From the NCBI GenBank assembly GCA_965216395.1, contig OZ244156.1:744001-808000 (forward strand): 64,000 nucleotides of DNA. Reading direction: 5' to 3'. This document shows positions 7,385 through 15,960 of this stretch, piece after piece. The notes beneath the pieces were generated by a model, which was not told the DNA's origin, made no database searches, and was given only the letters and a program-made list of their open reading frames with translations. Each line of letters starts with the position of its first letter. The stretch's first letter is position 1. The DNA is from CAZBXD01 sp965216395. GTDB lineage: Bacteria; Pseudomonadota; Alphaproteobacteria; Micavibrionales; SZUA-601. The position numbers were made by a program, and so were the translations under genes.

Positions 7385-10042
7385 TTGAATCATATGCTGC
7401 TTTTTATATTCTATACCTACAGTGCTGCATATTTGATCTTTTGTTTTATAGTCGCTTATAGGTCTCATATATAATCTATACTTAACTAAGTTTCTAATTG
7501 TTGTCATAGCTAAATGATTATCATTACAAGAATTTGCTAGCCCCTTTAAATCAACCATGGGGAACCCTTCGAAAAAATCCAGTTTTGTTGATAAACCAAC
7601 TACATCATATACAAGAGTGTTTTTTTCTTTTAAGACATCTTCGTAAGTTTTTGACAATGAATCTGCCCCTGTAAATTGCGTTATGTTTTTAATAAAGCTA
7701 AAAATTAAGATACTTGCCAAACTAAAAACAGCTTTTTTAGCTTCCTTCTCTGTTTCAATAAATTTGTTATTTTCACGAATTAAATCAACTAAATCATCTA
7801 CGTCACCTGATATATGATCAATAATAAAATTCAAACATCTGAGACCAAGTTCTACTGATTTAATGTATAAATCTTTTTTTGGTTCTGCATCAAACGAAAC
7901 GTAGTGATTTTTGAGTAATTGACCAATTATTTCTATTGTTCTATGAGCTAAATTGATTTGTGCGCCTAAATCTAGAATATCATTTGCATCATCAATTTCA
8001 TCATTATTTTTCTCAAACTCATCCTTTTGCTTCAATGTATCGTTTCGAACAGATTTTTCCTTTTCGTGTTCAATAATAATTTTTGGACTATCATACACAA
8101 GAGTGTTTATGGCTGAGGTATTATCACTTTTAAATTTAAATATTGAAGTATCTTTAAATAAATTATCTGCAACTTTACATAAACTATCAATGATGATTGG
8201 ATCATGCGAATGATATGAAAGAAAAATTATAATGTTAGAGTTTTCTCTCACATGAAGTTTTTCACACATCTCAATTACTTCATCTCTTACTCCATTATCA
8301 AGCAAATTATCACTCAAATATTGCCCTAAAAAATAGTAATAAGTATAGTTATGTTTAAAGCTATACATATCATCATTAAAGTTGAGAACCTCTAACGAAA
8401 TTAAATTACTTTTGACGTCATTTAATTGCTCCTCATCCACACCTTTTTTTTCACAAAAATCATGTATTAGACGCTTCATATCATCTTTAGACAATTGCTT
8501 TCCATTAGAAAACGCTGCATAGGCTATATTAGGCAGCAATGCATAATAAATATCAGATTTATCATACCTCACATTCGACAAAAGAGTCGTATCAATTAGG
8601 TACCTATAATATCTAACATAACTACTGTAAGCTAATTGACTAGAAGACCCACCTTCAATAGCTTGTAGTAATACTAATATTACCAAGGGCTTTTTGGGTA
8701 CAAAGTTTGTCCCTATGATCCCATCCATAATGCTTCTATATTTCTCAGCTTTTTCATTAATCTCATCATCATTATTCTGTTCAGAAACTCCTGCAGAGAG
8801 CCACTTTTTAGTAAACTGATCTCTGAGGCTATAACCTAATTCTCTTAGCTGAAATGATTTAAAATTGGTCAATTTTGAAAAAACATCTGCACAGCTCAAT
8901 TTAGCATTAAGTACAAAAAATTCATCTGCAGTAACAATGATGTGGGAGAAGTGTTCTTCTAATTTATTCAGAAGCTCTAATTTGTGTTTATATTTTAGGG
9001 ATGAATCGGTAAAATCATCAATTATTAACAGCTTCTTCTGCCTATCAATTTCTTTATATGCCTTCAAAGCATCAGAGTTATATTGATCTATAAACTGTTT
9101 TTCTATGTACTTTAATATATTATCTAAAGAAGCATTTTTTATGTTGCTTCCTTTAATATACACAGGGAAGATTCCTTTAGAGTGAAAATCTATGTATGCT
9201 TTTTTGCAAAATGTTGTTTTTCCTGAATGTTCTTCGCCAGATATAAAAATCTTTGTTTCAGTTTGGTTTGTATACGAAGTCAATTGATTTGAACTAATTC
9301 TTTCATCTAAAACAATAACTTCATCATTTTCCTTATCATCAATAGCGCTAAGCTCAAGAGGTACATATATATCACTCAAGAGAATATTGGCCTTATTTTT
9401 GTTACTTAAATCTGCACCAATATAGTTTAAAAAAGTAGAATAAAAGTTTTTATCAATTATAAAAACCTGCTTAGATGGAACAGACGTCAACATTTCCATT
9501 TGATACTGCTCTTGATCGTCACTTTGAGAGTATTTTGAAAGTACCCTTCTCAAAATCTGGTATGTCTTGTCCGTAAGGTTATCATTATCACTAAAAGGCT
9601 GATATAATCCTTCATCCCCTATGCTTTCTTTAAACGATTTAACCTTTAAATATTGGTCAATATCCCCCTTATTCATCTCATTAATAGGCTTAATTACATC
9701 CATAAATAAAAATGATATATAAATATCGCTATCCGCTCTGTATTTTTCAAGAGCTATATTAAACTCCTCCTCAGTTCCTGAACCATATTTTTCTGTAGGA
9801 CTACCAAAAACACCGCCCATTAAACCAATATATACATCGTAATCAATGTTATCATTAATCACTTCCTGAGGCTTTTTTCCAAACTCAGATGCAATTTTAT
9901 TAAAGTGTATAGTTTTAAATCTATAATTGGTATCGCCATTTATTTCACTGAACTTCTCCACAGCCTGCTCCACAACTTGTCTTTGGTCAGACATATTCCC
10001 TGGGCATGAAATAAATACAGATAACTCTTTTACGTTGTTCAT
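7367..10042 (-). CDS. DUF4062-STAND NTPase, probable defence protein
   Basis: 891 aa. Residues 1-110 match the DUF4062 type of TIR/SEFIR-like fold: SVFISCPGNM at the start, then YDVYIGLMGGVFGSPT and the GSGTEEEF segment. A P-loop NTPase follows, with Walker A GEEHSGKTTF (about 270-279) and Walker B LLIIDDF (about 340), then a long helical region of NACHT/STAND type; the last 300 residues match nothing I know. DUF4062-STAND proteins are frequent in bacterial immune islands, where the C-terminus senses and the N-terminus acts. It is very AT-rich and convergent with the PLP operon. GAGAGA precedes the ATG. Sensing target unknown. Confidence 0.7.
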   Translation of the reverse strand: MNNVKELSVFISCPGNMSDQRQVVEQAVEKFSEINGDTNYRFKTIHFNKIASEFGKKPQEVINDNIDYDVYIGLMGGVFGSPTEKYGSGTEEEFNIALEKYRADSDIYISFLFMDVIKPINEMNKGDIDQYLKVKSFKESIGDEGLYQPFSDNDNLTDKTYQILRRVLSKYSQSDDQEQYQMEMLTSVPSKQVFIIDKNFYSTFLNYIGADLSNKNKANILLSDIYVPLELSAIDDKENDEVIVLDERISSNQLTSYTNQTETKIFISGEEHSGKTTFCKKAYIDFHSKGIFPVYIKGSNIKNASLDNILKYIEKQFIDQYNSDALKAYKEIDRQKKLLIIDDFTDSSLKYKHKLELLNKLEEHFSHIIVTADEFFVLNAKLSCADVFSKLTNFKSFQLRELGYSLRDQFTKKWLSAGVSEQNNDDEINEKAEKYRSIMDGIIGTNFVPKKPLVILVLLQAIEGGSSSQLAYSSYVRYYRYLIDTTLLSNVRYDKSDIYYALLPNIAYAAFSNGKQLSKDDMKRLIHDFCEKKGVDEEQLNDVKSNLISLEVLNFNDDMYSFKHNYTYYYFLGQYLSDNLLDNGVRDEVIEMCEKLHVRENSNIIIFLSYHSHDPIIIDSLCKVADNLFKDTSIFKFKSDNTSAINTLVYDSPKIIIEHEKEKSVRNDTLKQKDEFEKNNDEIDDANDILDLGAQINLAHRTIEIIGQLLKNHYVSFDAEPKKDLYIKSVELGLRCLNFIIDHISGDVDDLVDLIRENNKFIETEKEAKKAVFSLASILIFSFIKNITQFTGADSLSKTYEDVLKEKNTLVYDVVGLSTKLDFFEGFPMVDLKGLANSCNDNHLAMTTIRNLVKYRLYMRPISDYKTKDQICSTVGIEYKKQHMIQLKSSN

Positions 10043-10142
10043 TATAGATCTCTCAATCGCTGTTTAGTTAACTATTTAATCAATAAAAAAGCACTAAATC
10101 AATGCCTATCAACCATTTTCACTTAAAACTTGCTATTGCCAC

Positions 10143-10331
10143 ACGCCCAGAGGGCCGTTAAAACCCGGCACAAGGCTAGTACGCACGCACAACGGCAAAA
10201 AACACAGCGTATTGGTAAAAACCGAGGGGTTTGAATATGCTGGGCAGATATACAACAGCCTTTCAAAAATCGCAAACGACATCACTGGAAAGAAATGGAA
10301 CGGATGGGTATTTTTTGGTTTGAAGAAGTAG
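10143..10331 (+). pseudogene. DUF2924 protein C-terminal remnant, left copy
   Basis: The plus-strand frame reads PLKPGTRLVRTHNGKKH and continues to KWNGWVFFGLKK and a TAG stop. This is the conserved C-terminus of DUF2924 proteins (PGTRLVRxxxGxxH, GFEYxGxxYxSLSxIA, ITGxxWNGxxFFGL), which are found next to large serine recombinases in alphaproteobacteria. The N-terminal half is missing. The last 117 bp (10215-10331) recur at 15004-15120 with 14 mismatches by my count. Confidence 0.8.
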
Positions 10332-10350
10332 ATTTTTGTAAGCATTAAAT

Positions 10351-10379
10351 ATTTGAACTCACGACCTGCGGTTTTGGAG
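10351..10379 (-). pseudogene. tRNA-Trp-like fragment
   Basis: On the minus strand this 29 nt stretch reads CTCCAAAACCGC followed by AGGTCGTGAGTTCAAAT. That is the usual anticodon loop (CCA), 3' anticodon stem, variable loop and T-arm of bacterial tRNA-Trp. No D-arm or acceptor stem can be found around it, so it is a fragment and not a gene. Such pieces are often left by integration at tRNA genes. The match is from memory of the tRNA consensus. Confidence 0.45.
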
Positions 10380-10407
10380 ATTATTGGCTTAATAAAATAT
10401 TTTTTGT

Positions 10408-12789
10408 TTATTTCAAATCTCTAGTTTCATGTATTGATGGTAAATCCAAATACAACCTTTGGGTAAAATCTGCAAGAGACCATAAATTAGACAAACGTAC
10501 ATATGCCGGCTCTACAAAGTTCTTATGCTTACCGCCTTTATCTTCCCAAGATTGAGAAAGGTTAAACCTTGAAAATAGTTCCGTGCTAGTCAAAATTATT
10601 ACCGGATTCACAGGTCTTCCATAAGCATCTTCTCTTCTTCCTTTTAAAGCTAGTTTTGAAATTATTTCTTTTTCTTTTTTTGATAACTTATCTTTCAAAA
10701 CTGAAAAAATCAAAAAACTCCCTGGAAATTTCTTACCAATCTTTTCTAACCTATCAACATCTTTTTGAGTTATTGCTTCATTTGCAAAACTTTTTGACTC
10801 CCCAAATGCAATACAAACTTCATGGTGTTCTCCAAACAGACGCGTTCTCTGATACCAAAATCCAAAATCAATTTCAGCGTTTAAGTTTGGAAAATCAAGA
10901 CCAGTAGTATACGAAATTTTATTATCACCAACATCTAAAATTTCAGAAAAAAGCCTTAAAGTCAAAACAGTCGTGTAACCTCCATCTGCGTAATTATTCT
11001 TTGCAAAAGGGCCTATAACCCGATATCTCCACTCAATATTATTAGTTTCAGATTGAGGAAATGAAAAACTCTTTAAGCATTGCTGACACTCTGGATTGTA
11101 ATCAACATCTTTAATGCTGTACCAGTTATTCTGATTACAGTGATCACATTTTAAATAAACCCCTAGCTGAAAAATCTTTGCTTTTATAAAGTCGACGATT
11201 TTAGGAAGTCTGCTAAAACTTTTCTTCTTTTCAACAACATTGAAGATTCTTTGCCAATCGTTTGGTTTAGACGTTTTATTTTCTCTTGAAGCACTATCAT
11301 TCAATCCTTCTATAATCTCTTTGTCTGTAAATATTCTAGCATACATCAACCCCCCAAGAGCGCTTATCATTTCTTGAGCTGTAGTTCCTGCAACAGAGGG
11401 TTTAGCCTCTATTTCGCTATCTTTGAACCATTCAATAAAAGCAGATTGACCACTCATCAAGTTTAGTAAGACTTTATCGGTTTTATACCGATGTAGAATA
11501 ACTATACCTTCTCTTGAAGAAAGTGTTGTTCCTGTAGTTGTTAAATCTGGAAATCCTTTAGCTTTTTTACTACTAGGAAAACATCCTGCATGACCTGAAT
11601 CAGAAAACCTTGTGTCTACGTTTAGCACGTTAGCCCAACGTGCGCTTTGGTGAAAATTATGACTATCCGAAAAGCTCGGGTGAACCGCGTCACACCAACT
11701 GTGCCCATCTTTAGAATCTTGAAATAATTCAACGGCTTTCTTACTTGCCTCTAAAAAGACTTTTCTTGGATGCGAAATCGTATCTTCTGTACTATCAAAC
11801 CATAGATTTGTGTACCATTTTTTAAATGAGCACGAACCTTCTTCTATATTTCTTGATATTGAGTTTATTATTTCTTCAATTTTTTGATCTTTTAATGATC
11901 TAGAAAATTCAACAGTAGTCCGTATCATTACACCATTAGGGTTTCCAGGTAGTGGCCTAAAGTTTTTATTTATTAAATTATGAAGAAATTCGTAGCTCTC
12001 ATTTATCCACTCTACATTAATAGGTAATACATCATTCTCAAAAATCCTTAAATTCCAAAAATCTATCAAATCATAAGGATTTTGTGGGTTAAAAATAAAA
12101 ATTTTAGGTCCCTGAAATCCAGAATAAGTATCTTTTATTCCATAACCACAAACATCAAAAGGGGTATTGTACTCGTTTTCAATTATATCAAAAAAGCTTT
12201 CCATTGAAGCTGAATGATTTTTAGGCGAAAAAACATCTTCGTAGCCTTTGGCTATATATTTTAACCCCTTATCACTAGGAAAGCACCCAAATGCAACTTC
12301 AAAAAAAGAAGCTTCAATTTGCCTATTTTTAATTGTAGAAAATTTTGGTTCATGCTTCCTAACAAACTTGTAATCTTTATTATATAAGTGCTTGTATGTA
12401 TCAAAAACATTCGCTCCATAGGTCAATGTTTCTCCGTTCTCACCTTTGGCAAAGTCCTTAAGTAAAGAAACTCTTTCAACTCTGAAATCTATCTTATCAT
12501 CTTGATAACCTAGTTTTTCTGCCATGCCATTTTCAGCTTGAACAAAAACATCGGGTTCAAAAAATTTTATATATTCTTTTGCTAAATTAAGGCCTTTTGG
12601 TGCGCCCGAGATACTATCTACCCAACAATTTGGTGTTCTATTTGTGACGGGAATAATTGGATTAAACTGCCCTCCCCATAAGCACGAGTTGTAACGAATA
12701 AACTTCCTTATTGAGACTATATCGCTTGGCTTTACAAGCAAGGCAATTCTTGTTGGTCTTAATCTTATGTTACCTCTTATAGATTTCAT
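10408..12789 (-). CDS. PD-(D/E)XK nuclease-like protein with zinc ribbon, defence candidate
   Basis: 793 aa, no family name I can give. A four-cysteine zinc ribbon (C-x2-C near residue 550 and C-x2-C near 568) is followed by NIEWRYRVIGPFA and a strand-rich domain. In it, EIDFGFW (about residue 640) and VCIAFGESKSF (about 658-668) resemble the D and E-x-K of the PD-(D/E)XK nuclease core. The N-terminal 500 residues show no motif I recognise. It is 36 bp downstream of the HEPN gene on the same strand, so the two probably form one operon. Both lie between two copies of a DUF2924 gene end. An anti-phage role is inference from this pairing. Confidence 0.6.
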   Translation of the reverse strand: MKSIRGNIRLRPTRIALLVKPSDIVSIRKFIRYNSCLWGGQFNPIIPVTNRTPNCWVDSISGAPKGLNLAKEYIKFFEPDVFVQAENGMAEKLGYQDDKIDFRVERVSLLKDFAKGENGETLTYGANVFDTYKHLYNKDYKFVRKHEPKFSTIKNRQIEASFFEVAFGCFPSDKGLKYIAKGYEDVFSPKNHSASMESFFDIIENEYNTPFDVCGYGIKDTYSGFQGPKIFIFNPQNPYDLIDFWNLRIFENDVLPINVEWINESYEFLHNLINKNFRPLPGNPNGVMIRTTVEFSRSLKDQKIEEIINSISRNIEEGSCSFKKWYTNLWFDSTEDTISHPRKVFLEASKKAVELFQDSKDGHSWCDAVHPSFSDSHNFHQSARWANVLNVDTRFSDSGHAGCFPSSKKAKGFPDLTTTGTTLSSREGIVILHRYKTDKVLLNLMSGQSAFIEWFKDSEIEAKPSVAGTTAQEMISALGGLMYARIFTDKEIIEGLNDSASRENKTSKPNDWQRIFNVVEKKKSFSRLPKIVDFIKAKIFQLGVYLKCDHCNQNNWYSIKDVDYNPECQQCLKSFSFPQSETNNIEWRYRVIGPFAKNNYADGGYTTVLTLRLFSEILDVGDNKISYTTGLDFPNLNAEIDFGFWYQRTRLFGEHHEVCIAFGESKSFANEAITQKDVDRLEKIGKKFPGSFLIFSVLKDKLSKKEKEIISKLALKGRREDAYGRPVNPVIILTSTELFSRFNLSQSWEDKGGKHKNFVEPAYVRLSNLWSLADFTQRLYLDLPSIHETRDLK

Positions 12790-12825
12790 CTATTAAGCAT
12801 ACGTTTTTTAAATTTCTATTACTAC

Positions 12826-14343
12826 TTAAAATATTGCTCTTTTCAAAAGCCTTTCGGATTTTATTATTGGTTCAGATAATACTGGAAATACTAATTTAGA
12901 TTGGTTTATATCTTTTTTTTCTCTACGGATATCCTCTTCACGCTTCATGGCCAAAGACAAATAAATTAAACCTTCTCTTGCCATAGAAAGAATGCGTAAT
13001 GTCTTTTTTTCAAAATCATCTTTTGCAAGATAAGAATGTATCTTTGTACTTTCATGATTAGAATCGTATTCTTGAAGACTTAAAAAACAATGTTCAATTG
13101 TATTTCTGATGTTAGCTAATTCTTGAGCATTAGATAAAGAAGTATCTTTAAACCTCTCATCATGTATATCTTTCGACAAATAATACAACCCACGGAGCGG
13201 CCAATTACAAGATTCTTCAAAAACTGGCAAAACTTTATACTCTTTACTCTCCTTATCATACTGAGACCAGACACTTCGAAAATAAACACTTCTTTCAATA
13301 AGACCAACAGAGAAATAATCATTTATAAAGACAGCTATTTTATCAAACATAGAGTATGCAAGCCTATAAGCCGTCTTCATTTGCTCAGCCTTATACCCAA
13401 AACAAGCTCCATCCATCCCACTAAGTAGCAGCACCCCTTTATCAGCTATATGCTGATCTCTTCCTGATATAGCTTTATAGAACATATAGCGAGCTGCTAC
13501 ATACTCTTGTTTAAGTACATTGTAGTACTTTGGAAAACGAGCTTCCTCATCAACATTATACGTATGACTAGGTAAGTGTAATGGATCATGAGCTGCCGCA
13601 GTAACTCTAGTGACATCATTAATAGGCGATAAAAATAATCGAAAAGAAAGACACCAAGCATTATAATCAACTTCTTCACTTGTATCTCCAAGTGAATATT
13701 GATTTAAGTCAAAATTGTAATCGTAATCTATGCTATCAAGTATTTTGACCGTGTAATCATAATCTTCTTGAAATTTATTTTTTGCCTCTGGATGCTCTCC
13801 ACCATCCCACAACACTTCAGTTGAAATAACCTCTTTTAAAATTATATTTGCGTTAGCAAATAGTATGCCCGCATGGCCTTGATCATATAAAGAGTGAGCG
13901 TAACTAATTAATGCCCCCCCCTTTGCACCTAATGCCATAGCAAAATTGGGGATAATTTTTAGTGCCTCATCCCAGTACCTAATAGCCTCAATAAATCGCC
14001 CTAACTGATTTAAAGCATTACCTGTATTAGTAAGGATTTTGCATTGGAATATATGATCACATTCTTCAAAATATTTTTCTGAAATTGCTCTTCTTAAAGC
14101 AAGAACTTCATGAACTTTTTCATCTTGACTCCAGTTAAAATCAACCCCCTCCAACTGACGTCTAATGGATAGCATATAACCATAACAATTAGCTTCATAA
14201 AATTGAATTATGACTCTATTTTGGCCTGTCTCTTTCTCTAATTGATCTAAGCACCTGTTCTTAAGTTCAATAAGTTTTTGCAAGTTTTTATCATAAAAAG
14301 CTTTATCTATTTCTATGCCAAGACTTTTAAGAACCTCATCCAT
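12826..14343 (-). CDS. LA2681-type HEPN protein with TPR repeats
   Basis: 505 aa. Residues about 90-150 hold TPR-like repeats (GNALNQLGRFIEAIRYWDEA, then ALGAKGGAL). The C-terminal half contains SPINDVTRVTAAAHDPLHLP and ends in a helical HEPN-like domain with RNTIEHC near residue 412, the R-x4-H motif of HEPN ribonucleases. LA2681-family HEPN proteins are widespread, largely uncharacterised and often linked to defence. Known for HEPN: metal-independent RNA cleavage, often causing abortive infection. It is the first gene of a pair with the nuclease-like gene. A toxin role is inferred, not seen. Confidence 0.75.
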   Translation of the reverse strand: MDEVLKSLGIEIDKAFYDKNLQKLIELKNRCLDQLEKETGQNRVIIQFYEANCYGYMLSIRRQLEGVDFNWSQDEKVHEVLALRRAISEKYFEECDHIFQCKILTNTGNALNQLGRFIEAIRYWDEALKIIPNFAMALGAKGGALISYAHSLYDQGHAGILFANANIILKEVISTEVLWDGGEHPEAKNKFQEDYDYTVKILDSIDYDYNFDLNQYSLGDTSEEVDYNAWCLSFRLFLSPINDVTRVTAAAHDPLHLPSHTYNVDEEARFPKYYNVLKQEYVAARYMFYKAISGRDQHIADKGVLLLSGMDGACFGYKAEQMKTAYRLAYSMFDKIAVFINDYFSVGLIERSVYFRSVWSQYDKESKEYKVLPVFEESCNWPLRGLYYLSKDIHDERFKDTSLSNAQELANIRNTIEHCFLSLQEYDSNHESTKIHSYLAKDDFEKKTLRILSMAREGLIYLSLAMKREEDIRREKKDINQSKLVFPVLSEPIIKSERLLKRAIF

Positions 14344-14412
14344 ATCAACTACGAACCTTTCATAGACAAATATTTTATTAGCAATGTATTATTTGTATTT
14401 TTAAAATTCAAA

Positions 14413-14967
14413 TTAAATCGCATAGACATCGTACTTAAGGATATTCATATTACCATACTGTACAGACTCTTTGTAAGTTAGTTTTAAATTGTTTTGAAGC
14501 AAAACCTCATATTCTCTTGTATGCCTTTGGTTACCTTTAGTTTTAAATATATAAGCTCTTATCTTAAAATTTTCTGCTATGCTTAGTAATGCAACAGTTT
14601 TTGTACTAGCTTTATTGGCGTGACACACTGCAACGCTTGGCATAGTCGTTGTAGATATGGGCTTATCTTGAATAGCCATATCCTCAGCTTTAAACGCTCC
14701 TCCTCGGCAAAGGATTTGCCTCGAAGACAACAAACCACCTTTATTTATTATCTCTTCATCTAGAAGCTTCTGATTAAAATTGCGACTAATTCTATAATTA
14801 TGAATATTCGGAACATCTTTAAGATATGGCATAGAATTTTGCCACCTTTTATAAGTTTCTGAATTTTGAAGAGCGGCCTCTACAGCAAGCTCAGCAACTC
14901 TCGAATTATGTGACCACGATTTGTATATTATAAAAGTAGACCATTTACTTTTGAGATATGTATATCC
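14413..14967 (-). pseudogene. Truncated ADP-ribosyltransferase-like gene
   Basis: From the only ATG (14832) the product is 139 aa, but the frame stays open and protein-like for 45 more codons up to a stop at 14968-14970 with no start codon, so the 5' end appears lost. The C-terminal part shows an R-S-E pattern: LCRGGAF (Arg), ISTTTMPS (STS-like), and REYEVLL (E-x-E followed by hydrophobics), as in arginine-type mono-ADP-ribosyltransferases. This fits a decayed toxin. The right DUF2924 copy begins about 15 bp upstream, where the rest of the gene may have been cut off. The family call is by motif only. Confidence 0.45.
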
Positions 14968-14982
14968 TTATTTTTAAAATCT

Positions 14983-15120
14983 AATGGCACAAAACATGAA
15001 TATGTAAAAACCGAGGGGTTTGAATACGACGGGCAAATTTATAATAGCCTTTCAAAAATCGCGAACGAAATCACTGGCAAAAAATGGAATGGCTGGGTAT
15101 TTTTTGGTTTGAAAAAATAG
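14983..15120 (+). pseudogene. DUF2924 protein C-terminal remnant, right copy
   Basis: Reads NGTKHEYVKTEGFEYDGQ and goes on to KWNGWVFFGLKK and a TAG stop. It is a shorter second copy of the remnant at 10143-10331, in the same orientation; sequence before codon AAT 14983 is unrelated. The two copies differ mostly at third codon positions, so they diverged under coding selection or came from two related elements. Confidence 0.8.
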
Positions 15121-15123
15121 GCT

Positions 15124-15531
15124 TTAACAAGGTTTTTGTAAAAACTGTGTTAAGCCATCCCATGTGTTTTTTTTAATAGTGGTATTTCTTGGATCAACCA
15201 AACCAACTTCTTCCAACATATAATCCATTTTTCCACAATTACAGGCTTGGCAGCTAACAATCACATTTTCAAATGAATTATCACCACCACGACTGTGAGG
15301 AATAACATGTTCATATGTTAACCACATCGCTTGAAAAGCAGCGTGTTGTTCAGAGTTTCTTCTTCCCCATGTTAAAGCATCTGGATATATCAAACTCATA
15401 GCTTTACGAATTTTTGCGTCAACTACAGGTATTCCACAATACCTGCAATGGTATCCATCTCGTGCTACTATTGTTTTTTGATCTTTTAATGAAGGCATTC
15501 TGGCTTTAATACGCTTATTTTTAGATAACAA
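15124..15531 (-). CDS. HNH endonuclease
   Basis: 135 aa from TTG 15531; ATG 15498 (protein MPSLKDQK...) is an alternative. Zinc-finger cysteines CRYCG (about residues 34-38) and CQACNCGK (about 95-102) flank the HNH core: YEHVIPHSRGG (His pair), N in DNSFENVI. Full-length for a stand-alone HNH nuclease. Such genes occur in restriction, phage and mobile contexts. It ends 3 bp from the DUF2924 remnant on the other strand and lies on the 3' side of tRNA-Gln. Could be part of the island or a free homing-type nuclease. Confidence 0.85.
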   Translation of the reverse strand: MLSKNKRIKARMPSLKDQKTIVARDGYHCRYCGIPVVDAKIRKAMSLIYPDALTWGRRNSEQHAAFQAMWLTYEHVIPHSRGGDNSFENVIVSCQACNCGKMDYMLEEVGLVDPRNTTIKKNTWDGLTQFLQKPC

Positions 15532-15886
15532 ATGCTCCCCAGCCTATGTCGGGAAAGCCATTTTTAGCAGCTTTGACATTCTGCAATCTGTATAAATTCC
15601 CTGCTTAGTTCCCTGTTATTTTGACACTGGTCATAGCGTAGTCCAGTGTTTCTCTCGTTTTTTGTTATTTATCATCTTCAAAAATCAAAATATTCCCTGC
15701 AAATTCCCTGTAAGCAGGGAATTTATCCATCCGACACACGGCAAAATGGGCCGGAGAGAAAATGGGCATTATTTAAGGTAAAAGTGGCGTTCTCTGCGTG
15801 TGTAGGAATATAGGGACATAAAAAATCCCGCAGACAGCGGGGCTGAGCGGGTAAATTTCTCTAAATGTGTGAAGGCTAAGAAAAAA
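15532..15886. other. Gene-free stretch with TTCCCTG repeats and hairpins
   Basis: No convincing gene. It holds four TTCCCTG repeats (about 15596-15712), a perfect hairpin AAATTCCCTG/CAGGGAATTT with a 4 nt loop at about 15699-15722, and a second CACTGG/CCAGTG inverted repeat near 15627-15650. A GC-rich inverted repeat (CCCGC...GCGGG) at about 15825-15851 lies just past the 3' end of tRNA-Gln and may serve as its terminator. The repeats lack the regular spacing of a CRISPR. Confidence 0.4.
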
Positions 15887-15960
15887 TGGCTGGGGTACCT
15901 GGATTCGAACCAGGGATCGCGATACCAAAAACCGCTGCCTTACCGCTTGGCTATACCCCA
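15887..15960 (-). tRNA. tRNA-Gln (TTG)
   Basis: 74 nt including an encoded CCA. Acceptor stem TGGGGTA/TACCCCA, D-arm GCC...GGC, anticodon stem GCGGT/ATCGC with loop TTTTGGT giving anticodon TTG, T-arm CCTGG-TTCGAAT-CCAGG. The complex I accessory gene lies upstream, an order seen in other alphaproteobacteria. The accessory island begins on its 3' side. Confidence 0.95.

Noticed and set aside
10133..10345. Minus-strand frame covering the left DUF2924 remnant
   Set aside because: The plus strand encodes the recognisable DUF2924 C-terminus; the other strand has no family match.
15590..15725. CRISPR array
   Set aside because: TTCCCTG units are too short and unevenly spaced, no unique spacers and no cas genes nearby.
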